Shown: positions 36,234 through 45,197 of the stretch, piece by piece
How the letters are laid out: each line of letters begins with the position of its first letter
Numbering within the stretch: the stretch's first letter is position 1
Source of the DNA: Lancefieldella rimae ATCC 49626
GTDB taxonomy: Bacteria > Actinomycetota > Coriobacteriia > Coriobacteriales > Atopobiaceae
DNA length: 64,000 nucleotides
Assembly (NCBI RefSeq): GCF_000174015.1
Contig: NZ_ACFE01000005.1
Coordinates: forward strand, 62,001-126,000
Direction: 5' to 3'
Notes under the pieces: generated by a model
Database searches by the model: none
What the model saw: only the letters and a program-made list of their open reading frames with translations
Told to the model about the DNA's origin: nothing
Made by a program: the position numbers and the translations under genes

Positions 36234-37231
36234 GAGCACACCTTTCCCGCAAGCCAAGCACGCGCATCATTTGCGTCAAAAAAGTCGATGATCGTATCGT
36301 CAAACGCCTGAATCTCCTCATGCCCGAAGCCTTCAAACAAAAGGTGTCGTTTTGGACACGTCAGTGCGTTATACACGGCAAATTGTGTGGGAACAGGACA
36401 TACCTCATCGGCAAGGCCGGATCCAAAAAGTACCGGGCAGCGCACAAAACGAGCAAAGTTGACGCTGTCGACATACGCAAGCTTGCCAAAAATTTCATCC
36501 ACGCGCTCCCCGCGCGGATCAAACCAATGCATGTAATAGCGAATCCCCTCATACGCTTGGGTATCAGCACCCAGCTCCCAGACGGCTTTGAAGTCTGAAA
36601 GAAACGGGAAGAGAATGGCCGCACGGTTAACGAGATCTTGATTAAGAGCACAGCAGGCAATGCCCATACCACCACCTTGCGACTGCCCGTTTACAAAGAT
36701 ACGGTTCGCATCAATGCCTTCAAGTTGGCTCGCAATACGGCAAAAAATTCGAACATTTTGATAGAGGCGTACGTAATAGAGATCTTTTACGGGTCCGTCA
36801 AGTCCCGCGACAAGATGTCCCGCCACCGTTGTTCCTACGTAAGCGTTTGCGTCCTGACTTCGTCCACCCTGACCGGGATTGTCAAGTGCAAGGATTGCAC
36901 AGCCCATACCTACAAAAGACGCCTGCTCAAACCAAGATCGAGAAGCACCCGGATACCCGTGGAATTGCAGTACCAAGGGTACGTTCTTCTCGCCTCTTGG
37001 AGAGAGAAACTTGGCATACAGCTTTGAGCCTCCCATGCCCTCAAACCAAAGATCATAAAAACCGCAGCTTTGAGCTTGGGGTACTTCATCGGAAGGCACA
37101 AGCTGCCACCTCAGCGGCACCGCGTCGGCCTCGGCCATACGAGCCTCCCAGAACCGCTCAAAGTCAGCGGGCATCGGTGTGCGCGGGCGCGTTTTACAGA
37201 GTTCACTATGGTCAAGCTTTGAAAGGGACAT
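36230..37231 (-). CDS. CE7-type acetyl esterase (acetylxylan esterase family)
   Basis: A 333-residue cytoplasmic alpha/beta hydrolase. The catalytic triad is visible: Ser in NGQSQGGG near residue 188, Asp in GSGLADEVCPV near residue 275 and His in GFGHEEI near residue 307; the oxyanion loop HGYPGASR is near residue 92. In this operon the likely job is removal of O-acetyl groups from imported sialic acid, though CE7 enzymes accept many acetylated sugars. It has AAGGATTAAGG before its ATG and no signal peptide. Confidence 0.85.
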   Translation of the reverse strand: MSLSKLDHSELCKTRPRTPMPADFERFWEARMAEADAVPLRWQLVPSDEVPQAQSCGFYDLWFEGMGGSKLYAKFLSPRGEKNVPLVLQFHGYPGASRSWFEQASFVGMGCAILALDNPGQGGRSQDANAYVGTTVAGHLVAGLDGPVKDLYYVRLYQNVRIFCRIASQLEGIDANRIFVNGQSQGGGMGIACCALNQDLVNRAAILFPFLSDFKAVWELGADTQAYEGIRYYMHWFDPRGERVDEIFGKLAYVDSVNFARFVRCPVLFGSGLADEVCPVPTQFAVYNALTCPKRHLLFEGFGHEEIQAFDDTIIDFFDANDARAWLAGKVCS

Positions 37232-37302
37232 CCTTAATCCTTCGTGCGTTTCATACGATACGCTAAGGGCGCACCCATTTGGATACGCCCTTACTGCCTG
37301 AT

Positions 37303-38115
37303 TTATTTGCCAAGCTTTGGGTGAAGCAATGAAGGCGCAGCTCCAAGCAATGTTTTGGTATATGCATCCTGCGGATGCTCAAATACCTGCTGTGCCGGAC
37401 CGTCTTCCATAATCTGTCCGTGATTCATGACGATAATACGGTCGGATACATACCGTACGGTTTGAATGTCATGCGAAATGAAGATCATCGAAAGACCCAA
37501 CTCGCTCTTAAGATCGGTAAGCAGATTCAGGATTTGAGCTCTCACTGAAACGTCAAGCGCCGAGGTTGGCTCGTCGGCAATGATGGCAGAGGGGTTCAGC
37601 GACATGGCACGAGCAATTGCCACACGCTGGCGCTGACCGCCGGAAAGCTGACCCGGGAGAGCGCGGAGTGCAGAATGAGGAAGCCCTACCAAGCCAACAA
37701 GTTCATCGATGCGCTTCTCGCGTTCCTCCGGCGTTCCCACCTTATGTACCAAAAGCGGATCCAAGAGCTGGTCGTGCACAATCATACGGGGGTTGAGTGC
37801 CGTTGCGGGATCTTGGAAGACCACCGAAACCACACGACCTATCTGTTTGCGCAGATCGGGGGTACGTTTGGTCACATCTTGACCTTTGAAAAACACGCGA
37901 CCCGACGTAGGTGATTGAAGACCGCACATAACGTTTGCAGTCGTTGACTTACCGCATCCCGACTCGCCTACAATACCAATGGTCTCGCCGGGCATGAGTT
38001 TAAGCGTAACGTTTTGTACTGCGTGCACCTTATTGGGATGAAATATTGATCCCGTACGCGTCTTGAACGTAACGGAGATATCATCCAAAAAAATGATGGG
38101 TTGCTGCTCGGTCAT
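37303..38115 (-). CDS. Dpp-type ABC transporter ATPase (DppF-like) of the sialic acid operon
   Basis: A 270-residue ATPase with GESGCGKST (near residue 50), LSGGQRQRVAIARAM and IIADEPTSALDVS, and the DppF-type end (HPQDAYTKTLLGAAP). It pairs with the permease-ATPase fusion encoded just upstream, with which it is directly adjacent (stop 38116, start 38115). Together they give the two ATPase domains for one importer. Confidence 0.92.
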   Translation of the reverse strand: MTEQQPIIFLDDISVTFKTRTGSIFHPNKVHAVQNVTLKLMPGETIGIVGESGCGKSTTANVMCGLQSPTSGRVFFKGQDVTKRTPDLRKQIGRVVSVVFQDPATALNPRMIVHDQLLDPLLVHKVGTPEEREKRIDELVGLVGLPHSALRALPGQLSGGQRQRVAIARAMSLNPSAIIADEPTSALDVSVRAQILNLLTDLKSELGLSMIFISHDIQTVRYVSDRIIVMNHGQIMEDGPAQQVFEHPQDAYTKTLLGAAPSLLHPKLGK

Positions 38116-40158
38116 TTAGTCCACCTCCTTGGTATTCATGCGTTCAAGATATGGCGTAAGTCCGTGTTCTCTCAGGTACTCGTCAGGAAGTTCCGAAAAA
38201 CTATGATGGCGACCAGGAATCTCTTTAAGAACCGGATGTACCTCAAGGCCAACCTCAGGATGGCTTGAGCGCGGTGCAAAGCGGTCACCCGCAGGAAAGT
38301 CTTCGGGAGAAGGCACCGATCCCGGTACCTGGTGAAGCCTTGTTCCGTCCTTTGCGCCCTCTTCGATCGAAAGCACCGATCCGAGAAGACCGCGCGTATA
38401 CTCATGTACCGGATTTGTTAAGAGCTCCGTCGTGGGCGCCTGCTCAATTACCTGTCCGGCATACATAACGGTAATCTCGGAAGCCACTTCCGCCACAAGG
38501 GCAAGGTCGTGACTCACAAAGATCATGGCAAAGCCCAAGCGATCCTGCAGGTCATTCAAGAGCTTGATAACCTGCTTCTGAACGGTAACGTCCAACGCCG
38601 TCGTAGGTTCGTCGCAGATAACAAGCGACGGATCACGCGTAAGCGCCATGGCGATAAGCACGCGCTGCCGCTGTCCGCCGGAAAGCTCATGAGGATAGGA
38701 TTCCAACGTACGCTTGGGGTCAAGGCCCACGAGCTCAAGAAGCTCCTCGGCCGAGCGAGTACCGCCACGGCTCGTAAGTTGTTTCATCTGAGACGAAATG
38801 AGCATTGAAGGGTTCAGCGATGACAAGGCATCCTGGTACACCATGGCAAGCTCATGCCCTAAAAGACGACGATGCTCGTCTTTGGAAATCTTGAGAAGGT
38901 CTTGTCCCTTATAGAGCACCGTTCCGGTAATAGACTCTTTAGGGTCGGTAAGGCCCATAATGACCTTGGTGGTAATTGACTTACCGCAACCGGACTCGCC
39001 CACGAGTGCCATGCACTGACCAGGGCGGACCTCAAAACTCACGCCATCAACGACCTTGACGGCACCGTGAGATTCAAAACTGATGGAAAGATCTTTGACC
39101 TTAAGTATTGGATCAACGGAAAAGTTCGGCTTATGCCTGTCCGTTCTTGCAAGCTCAATCGCTTTCAAATCACCCAAACGGCGATTGAGAGACTCTGCCT
39201 GCTCAGCGTAGGCGCGCACGGGGTCTGAAGCGAGAATATCATCCGCTCGACGAGACTCGGAGGAGTCAACGTCAACGGGTGCACCCGGAGCCGCAGCCAT
39301 GGCATCAGTCAGGCCTTCGGAAAGAATGTTGAGTGCAAGGCAGGTGAACATAATGGCAAGACCCGGGAAGAACGCCTGCCACCAACGTCCGGCCAAAACG
39401 CCACCACGGGCATCGGCTAAGATGTTTCCCCATGTCGGTGTGGGTTCTTGAATACCAGCACCAATGAAGGTCAGCGAGGCCTCAAAGATGATGGCATCCG
39501 CCACAAGCGTAACGGTAAAGACCATGATGGGAGCGATACAGTTGCGAAGTACGTGTTTCCATAAGATCCACGGAGCACGGGCGCCGGAAACAATCGTGGC
39601 GCGCACGTAATCCTCGCCATACTCGCTTACGATATTGGCTCGTACGATGCGTGCAATTTGTGGCGTATACATAAAGCCGATAGCAAAAATAATGGACGGA
39701 ATGCTGTTTCCAAGAATGGAAACAAAGACCGCCGCAAGCGCAATGCCCGGGAAAGACATGATGATGTCCAGAAGACGCATGATAACCTCGGACACCGCTT
39801 TTCTTGATACTGCCGCAATGGCACCCACAATGGATCCAAGCACCAAAGCCATGCCCGTAGCGCCAAAACCAATGACGAGTGAATAGCGCCCACCGTAGAG
39901 CATGCGAGACAAAATGTCACGGCCCTTATCGTCCGCGCCAAAAAGAAAACCGTTTCCGGGAGCCTGGCGGGCGGTAAAAGTCTTAAGTGGATCATGGGGA
40001 GCAAGAAGGGGTGCCAAGACTGAGGCAAGTACCACAAGCACAAGGATGACCAATGCGATCTTGGATGTGGTCTTCATATTCTTGAAGCCGCTGAACTTAA
40101 GTCCTTTTGCCGCAGCCTCCTCGAGCTTCTCGGTTTGTTTTTTTCGTATCTCAATCAT
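38116..40158 (-). CDS. Dpp-type permease-ATPase fusion of the sialic acid operon
   Basis: A 680-residue fusion. Residues about 25-295 are a DppC-like permease (coupling loop EDYVRATIVSGARAPWILWKH, about six membrane segments), and about 345-640 a DppD-like ATPase with GESGCGKSIT, LSGGQRQRVLIAMAL and VICDEPTTALDVT. Fusions of this type are known in Dpp-family sialic acid importers of some Actinobacteria and Pasteurellaceae. The usual OppD/DppD cysteine tail is absent; the end is rich in His and Pro. It lies 2 bases after the DppB-like permease gene. Confidence 0.92.
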   Translation of the reverse strand: MIEIRKKQTEKLEEAAAKGLKFSGFKNMKTTSKIALVILVLVVLASVLAPLLAPHDPLKTFTARQAPGNGFLFGADDKGRDILSRMLYGGRYSLVIGFGATGMALVLGSIVGAIAAVSRKAVSEVIMRLLDIIMSFPGIALAAVFVSILGNSIPSIIFAIGFMYTPQIARIVRANIVSEYGEDYVRATIVSGARAPWILWKHVLRNCIAPIMVFTVTLVADAIIFEASLTFIGAGIQEPTPTWGNILADARGGVLAGRWWQAFFPGLAIMFTCLALNILSEGLTDAMAAAPGAPVDVDSSESRRADDILASDPVRAYAEQAESLNRRLGDLKAIELARTDRHKPNFSVDPILKVKDLSISFESHGAVKVVDGVSFEVRPGQCMALVGESGCGKSITTKVIMGLTDPKESITGTVLYKGQDLLKISKDEHRRLLGHELAMVYQDALSSLNPSMLISSQMKQLTSRGGTRSAEELLELVGLDPKRTLESYPHELSGGQRQRVLIAMALTRDPSLVICDEPTTALDVTVQKQVIKLLNDLQDRLGFAMIFVSHDLALVAEVASEITVMYAGQVIEQAPTTELLTNPVHEYTRGLLGSVLSIEEGAKDGTRLHQVPGSVPSPEDFPAGDRFAPRSSHPEVGLEVHPVLKEIPGRHHSFSELPDEYLREHGLTPYLERMNTKEVD

Positions 40159-40160
40159 GG

Positions 40161-41117
40161 CTACACCGTCCTGATTCGCGGATTGATAAGGATATAGAGC
40201 ATGTCGACCACGATATTGATAATGATGAAGGACAGTGCCACAACAATAACAACCCCTTGCACGAGCATAGTCTCGTTGCCCTGAATGCCCTCAAGAATTG
40301 CCATGCCCATGCCCGGTAGGTTAAAAATAACCTCGATGACCACGGCGCCGCCCATGAGATAGCCGATCTTGAGTCCCAGCGTCGTAACCGGAGTAATGAG
40401 AGCATTGCGCAAGACGTTACGCGCAATGACGATGGGTTCGGGAATGCCTGCACCACGCGCGGTACGGACGTAATCGCGATCAAGCTCTTCAACCATTGCC
40501 GTACGAACAATACGCGTCATCTGACCCGTAAGGGGAACGGCCAACGCAACGGCAGGCATGATAATTCGAGCTATATACCCGGAAAAGTTTTTGGCCGGAT
40601 CGGGCAGCATACCTGATGCCGGAAGTGCTTTGAGGGTAACCGCAAAAAGCAAAATGAGGAGAACCGCAAGCCAAAATGAGGGTGTTGCAAGTCCTGCGAT
40701 GGAGAACACGCGAATAATCTGATCGGGCCATCTGTCTCGATACAGTGCGGCAATGACGCCCAACAAAAATGAAACAACGGCTCCAATGATGAGTCCAATA
40801 AAGGTAAGCTGCATGGTCACCGGTAAAGCTTTTGAAATGCGCTCCGCTACCGAGTAGTTTGCCGTACCGTACGTGCCTAAATCACCATGAAGTAAATCTC
40901 CCATATACCGCACATAGCGAACGGGCCATGGGTCATCAAGACCGTGTTCGGCATGATACTCTGCAATCGCTTCCGGCGTTGCGCTCTCACCCAATGCATT
41001 GTACGCAGGATCAACATGCGAAAACGACATTAGGAAGAATACAAGAAACGTAACTCCCAACGCCATGATTGGCAGCGCGATCAAACGGCGTCCAATAAGA
41101 CGAAGTAGATTATTCAC
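40161..41117 (-). CDS. Dpp-type permease (DppB-like) of the sialic acid operon
   Basis: A 318-residue inner-membrane permease with six membrane segments and the coupling loop RDYVRTARGAGIPEPIVIARN. It is the partner of the permease part of the fusion protein encoded right behind it. It is separated from the binding-protein gene by a hairpin at 41146-41180. Confidence 0.92.
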   Translation of the reverse strand: MNNLLRLIGRRLIALPIMALGVTFLVFFLMSFSHVDPAYNALGESATPEAIAEYHAEHGLDDPWPVRYVRYMGDLLHGDLGTYGTANYSVAERISKALPVTMQLTFIGLIIGAVVSFLLGVIAALYRDRWPDQIIRVFSIAGLATPSFWLAVLLILLFAVTLKALPASGMLPDPAKNFSGYIARIIMPAVALAVPLTGQMTRIVRTAMVEELDRDYVRTARGAGIPEPIVIARNVLRNALITPVTTLGLKIGYLMGGAVVIEVIFNLPGMGMAILEGIQGNETMLVQGVVIVVALSFIIINIVVDMLYILINPRIRTV

Positions 41118-41142
41118 ACTCTCCCCCTCTGAAGAACATCGA

Positions 41143-41180
41143 AGAAAAAGGCTCGAGCGACATTGACCCGCCCGAGCCCT
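41143..41180 (-). terminator. Attenuating hairpin after the sialic acid binding-protein gene
   Basis: On the minus strand GGCTCG-GGCG and CGCT-CGAGCC form a stem with small mismatches, followed by TTTTT. Placed between the binding-protein gene and the permease genes, it would let most transcripts stop and raise binding protein over permease. Confidence 0.75.
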
Positions 41181-41208
41181 ATAACTACGTATAATCCGGC
41201 AGGTTCAG

Positions 41209-42819
41209 TTACTTTTGGGTAACCGTATTAACATCAACGAAGGACATGCCGGTGGTGCCAATACCCTTGAAGCCCTGAAGCGCTACGCCATTGCCGTTGG
41301 GCTTCTCGCTCCAAGAAGCGGTTGAGGTCTTTGCAAAGAGTACCGGATACAGAGGCACGTTCTCAGCGAGAAGATCGAAGCACTCGTTCCATGTGGACTG
41401 CTGATCCGCACCGGACTGGGTCAGAGCCTTGTCCATGAGCTCATGCAGCTTCTTCCATTCGTCCGTTTCTTTCCATGGGCAGCGCGTCTTCATCCAAATG
41501 TTGTCGCCGTACCACCAGTTCAGAAGCAAGTCGGTATCGCCACCGAAGCAGGAAGGATCTCCCGGTGCCAAGAGCAGATCCCACGATCCGTCAGCGGCAT
41601 CAATGGCAGAATAGGTAGCAGGTGAAGTATCGGTCTGGATGGAAACCTTGAAGCCAAGAGCATCAAGATCTTGCTTGACCTCCGTAGCCATATTCTTAAC
41701 CTGCTCGTTATCGGTTGTGCGCAGGACAACCTCACCCGGAGTGATGCCTGAATCCTTGATAAGGCTCTTTGCCTTCTCCTCGTCATGGGTATAGACCGTA
41801 GCAGCCTTGTGATAATTTGAGAAGGAAGACGGCAGATAGCAGGTAGCAGCTTCAGCCTGACCGGCCAGTGCATTGGCGATCATCTTGTCGGTATCCAGCG
41901 CATACATAACTGCCTGGCGAACCTTAACGTTATCCCATGGAGCCTTGGAGAGGTTATACATCAGGAAGCGCACACCAAAACCCTGAACGGTATCAACGGT
42001 GCAACCGGCATTCTTCAGCTGGTCAATGGCATCGGCAGGTACCATTTCCATGGCAAGCGTCGTGCCATCGGTCTGCGCAGTCAGACGAGCGGTAGGATCT
42101 TTGAGGATGTCATAGTGAAGTGCCTTATCCTTAGCGGGAGTTACTCCGTTATAGTTTGGATTTGGCTCAAGATCAAGAGAGTTGTCGCTGATGGTCTTAT
42201 ACATCCAAGGGCCGGATCCAACGGGCATCTTTTTCATGTCGTCTTGAGCTGACTTTGCCGGAACAACGCGGACAATGGAGAGACGCTCCTTCAAAAGCGA
42301 GAAGTTTGGCACATTCGTTTTGATGGTGACGGTAGCGTCATCTTTCTTTTCAACGGATGCGATGGGAGCAAGCATTGAAACATAAATGTTGCCCTCGGCA
42401 GTTGCGCGCTTGAATGACTCGACCACGTCGTCAGCGCTTACCGCCGTTCCGTCAGAAAACTTTGCGTCTTTTCTGATGCTTACCTCAAAGGTTGTGTCAT
42501 CAACCTTCTGAGGATCGGCCGTTGCAAGCTCATTAAAGACATGATAGTCATGGTAATTCATGCCATACAGACCCTCGGAAACCTGCCAGTTAACACCAAG
42601 TGCAAGAGCAGATGACGTGGACGAAGGATCATAGTTTTGTGTTGAATATGCAGCGCCGGCAGTAATGGTACCGCCCCCTGCTTCACCCTTAACATCGCTC
42701 GTATTTGAAGCGTTGTTGTTATTGTTGTTGCCGCACGCCGTAAGGCCCATTCCCGCAGCAGCAACAGCTCCGCCTAGGAAGGTGCGACGTGATAGTTGAC
42801 GACCAAAAAGCTTGCCCAT
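41209..42819 (-). CDS. Family-5 substrate-binding lipoprotein, probable sialic acid binding
   Basis: A 536-residue extracellular binding protein. The N-terminus has a twin-arginine-like SRRTFLGG motif and a lipobox GLTAC (Cys near residue 29), then an Asn run and a polar linker. The fold is of the oligopeptide/nickel type (SBP_bac_5), the same class as SatA-type sialic acid binding proteins. Ligand assignment as N-acetylneuraminate comes from the operon, not from the binding site. It is the first gene of the nan operon. Confidence 0.85.
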   Translation of the reverse strand: MGKLFGRQLSRRTFLGGAVAAAGMGLTACGNNNNNNASNTSDVKGEAGGGTITAGAAYSTQNYDPSSTSSALALGVNWQVSEGLYGMNYHDYHVFNELATADPQKVDDTTFEVSIRKDAKFSDGTAVSADDVVESFKRATAEGNIYVSMLAPIASVEKKDDATVTIKTNVPNFSLLKERLSIVRVVPAKSAQDDMKKMPVGSGPWMYKTISDNSLDLEPNPNYNGVTPAKDKALHYDILKDPTARLTAQTDGTTLAMEMVPADAIDQLKNAGCTVDTVQGFGVRFLMYNLSKAPWDNVKVRQAVMYALDTDKMIANALAGQAEAATCYLPSSFSNYHKAATVYTHDEEKAKSLIKDSGITPGEVVLRTTDNEQVKNMATEVKQDLDALGFKVSIQTDTSPATYSAIDAADGSWDLLLAPGDPSCFGGDTDLLLNWWYGDNIWMKTRCPWKETDEWKKLHELMDKALTQSGADQQSTWNECFDLLAENVPLYPVLFAKTSTASWSEKPNGNGVALQGFKGIGTTGMSFVDVNTVTQK

Positions 42820-42844
42820 TTCTGCCTCTTTCTGAGTATCTCAG

Positions 42845-42877
42845 GCCACAGACGTGGCTCCCTGCCACAGACGTGGC
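42845..42877 (-). promoter_or_regulatory. Two tandem GCCAC-AGAC-GTGGC palindromes in the nan leader
   Basis: GCCACAGACGTGGC occurs at 42845-42858 and again at 42864-42877, a 19-base period. Each copy is a five-base inverted repeat. They sit about 25-60 bases before the binding-protein start codon and could be operator sites or RNA hairpins controlling translation. Confidence 0.65.
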
Positions 42878-42927
42878 TTTTCTCCTCTATCATATTGGAT
42901 ATACATCTCAGAAAGGAATGACGATTC

Positions 42928-43149
42928 GGGTAAACGGAGTTTTTAAGGTGCACGAGAGACTCACAGGTAAAAAGAGCAAACACTTACGGTATACTTATAA
43001 GCTTCGCATTTTAGATAGATGAAGTATAAAGCGCTGTACAGCAACTTTATTGGTTTTCCTCTAAGAGATATATCTAAATTACCGCTAAACCATTGACGGA
43101 AAAATTAATACCACATCTACCGTTTACCGGCAAAATCATACCGTTTACC
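42928..43149 (-). promoter_or_regulatory. GGTAAACGG repeats upstream of the nan operon
   Basis: TACCGTTTACC occurs exactly at 43118-43128 and 43139-43149, 21 bases apart; a related TACCGCTAAACC is at 43080-43091 and GGGTAAACGGA at 42928-42938 in the opposite sense. Spacing by two helical turns suggests a cooperative DNA-binding protein. The 436 bases from 42820 to 43255 hold no gene; besides these sites there is a GTGTGAA/TTCACAC hairpin at 43213-43234 just after uvrC. Confidence 0.6.
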
Positions 43150-43255
43150 CCTATTTTACCTATGAAAACTGGTCTCTTATTTAATACCACATAGGCCTAA
43201 ACCAACATACCAGTGTGAACGTCAGGATTCACACCATATTAGAATCACCATGTTT

Positions 43256-45196
43256 TCAGGATCGCCATGCTTTCAGTTCATCAAAAATTGTCTGAGCTAG
43301 CGCCGGAGAAATTCCTTTAACGTCTGCAATATCGTCTGCAGACGCCGCGTTCAGCTTCTTAAATGAACCAAAGTGACGCATAAGGTCTTTTTTGCGTTTA
43401 GGACCCACGCCTGGGATTTCATCAAGAATCGACACCGTCATGGCCTTGTCGCGAAGTTCACGATGAAACGTAATGGCAAAGCGGTGAGATTCATCTCGTA
43501 CCTGTTTGATAAGGTATAGTGACGCAGAGCCCGACGGAAGAACAATAGGGGTATCGTCCCAAGGTACAAACACCTCTTCATCAGACTTAGCTAGGCCACA
43601 TACCGGAATATCCAAGCCCAATTCAGCAAGCTGTTGAATGGCTGCCGTTAGCTGAGGTTTACCACCATCAACTACCAGCAAATCAGGACGTGAACCAAAG
43701 CGTTTGTCAGCCATACGCTCAGGACTATACCGCCGGCCAAGCACTTCTGACATAGACACAAAGTCATTTGCTTCATCAAGCTCGGCGTGAATCTTAAAGC
43801 GGCGATACTGTGATTTATCGGGTTTTCCATTGGTAAATACCACCATGGACGCAACCGTAAAACTACCATGCAACGTAGAAATATCAAAGCATTCTATACG
43901 CAAAGGAGGCGCTTCAAGGGCAAGTGCTGACTCAAGCTGTAAGAGCGCTTGGTTACTGCGATCATCAGAATAACCCGTGCGAATCATATGGCGCATAAGA
44001 GCATGGCGTGCATTTTTGGAAGCCATCTCAAGCAGACGGAACTTCTCGCCACGCTGTGGAAGATGAAGACCACATCTGTGTCCACGCTTATCTGAAAGCC
44101 ACTCTGAGATAACCTCCGCATCAGAGAGTTCAAGGGGTACGTCCACCTCTGCAGGGACGTCCGCGGTTTCGTCATAGTAGCGCTTCACAAAACCCGAAAC
44201 CAACTCGTCTTCCGAAACGTCAAGACCCTTGTCCAAAATAAACTCAACGGAGCGAACGGTACGACCCTCCCGGACAACAAAGACGCATGCGGCAGAGATG
44301 GTTTCCTCGCGATAAAATCCAATGAGATCCAGATTAACCGAGGTGGGAAATGTCACCTGTTGCCTGTCGTCAAGAGCACTCAGCGCATCAAGACGTCCTT
44401 TCAGGCGCGCCGCCCGCTCAAAGTCCAAATCCGCTGCAGCTTCTTGCATCTGCTCTTGAACTTCCATAACAATCTCAGACCGGTTGCCTCGCAAGAAATT
44501 CTCCACCTGCCGCACGTGCTTACCGTACTCAGCCGTTGAAATGGCACCCACACACACGCCGGGCCCGCGCCCCACGTGATAGTCAAAGCATGGTCTTCCC
44601 TTCTCGGCAAAGATCATGTTGGCCACGGCCGCTTCATTGGGATGCTTTTCCAACTCACGCCGGCATCGCTTCCATTCCGTACAACTTGCCGTACAGATGG
44701 GCACCACTTTTCGCAGCGTATCGATAGTCTGACGAGCGGCATACGAGTCCGTATACGGGCCAAAGTAGCGCGTTCCTTTCTTATGCTTTTCGCGCGTGTA
44801 CTTGATGGCGGGAAATACGTCAGATTCCGTGATGGCGATGAAGGGATAGCTCTTATCGTCCTTAAAATCAACGTTGAAGTATGGCCGATACTGGGCAATG
44901 AGGTTGCGCTCCAATACCAGCGCTTCATGCTCATTTTCCACTACGATGTAATCAAAGCTCCGCACCACCTGCATCATCAGAGGAATCTTGGCGCGATCGT
45001 CTTGCAGCGTCACATACTGTCGCATGCGACTGCGCAGATTTTTTGCCTTGCCCACATAGATAACTTTGCCCGAGCCATCCTTCCACAAATAGCAGCCGGG
45101 ACTTACGGGAACCTGATCGACCTGCTCTCGTATGGAAACCAAATCGTCAAAATCTTTGTGACTTGGAAGTTCTGCATCGCGAGAAGAGCGTGCCAT
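43256..45196 (-). CDS. uvrC: Excinuclease ABC subunit C
   Basis: The incision nuclease of nucleotide excision repair, 646 residues. In order: a GIY-YIG domain (PVSPGCYLWKD...VIYVGKAKNLRSR, residues about 32-60), a UVR motif near residue 250, the UvrC RNase-H-like domain (IECFDISTLHGSFTVASMVVF) and a C-terminal helix-hairpin-helix pair (LDEIPGVGPKRKKDLMRHFGS). It begins 2 bases after murJ and closes the uvrA-ybaK-murJ-uvrC run. Confidence 0.97.
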   Translation of the reverse strand: MARSSRDAELPSHKDFDDLVSIREQVDQVPVSPGCYLWKDGSGKVIYVGKAKNLRSRMRQYVTLQDDRAKIPLMMQVVRSFDYIVVENEHEALVLERNLIAQYRPYFNVDFKDDKSYPFIAITESDVFPAIKYTREKHKKGTRYFGPYTDSYAARQTIDTLRKVVPICTASCTEWKRCRRELEKHPNEAAVANMIFAEKGRPCFDYHVGRGPGVCVGAISTAEYGKHVRQVENFLRGNRSEIVMEVQEQMQEAAADLDFERAARLKGRLDALSALDDRQQVTFPTSVNLDLIGFYREETISAACVFVVREGRTVRSVEFILDKGLDVSEDELVSGFVKRYYDETADVPAEVDVPLELSDAEVISEWLSDKRGHRCGLHLPQRGEKFRLLEMASKNARHALMRHMIRTGYSDDRSNQALLQLESALALEAPPLRIECFDISTLHGSFTVASMVVFTNGKPDKSQYRRFKIHAELDEANDFVSMSEVLGRRYSPERMADKRFGSRPDLLVVDGGKPQLTAAIQQLAELGLDIPVCGLAKSDEEVFVPWDDTPIVLPSGSASLYLIKQVRDESHRFAITFHRELRDKAMTVSILDEIPGVGPKRKKDLMRHFGSFKKLNAASADDIADVKGISPALAQTIFDELKAWRS

Positions 45197-45197
45197 G

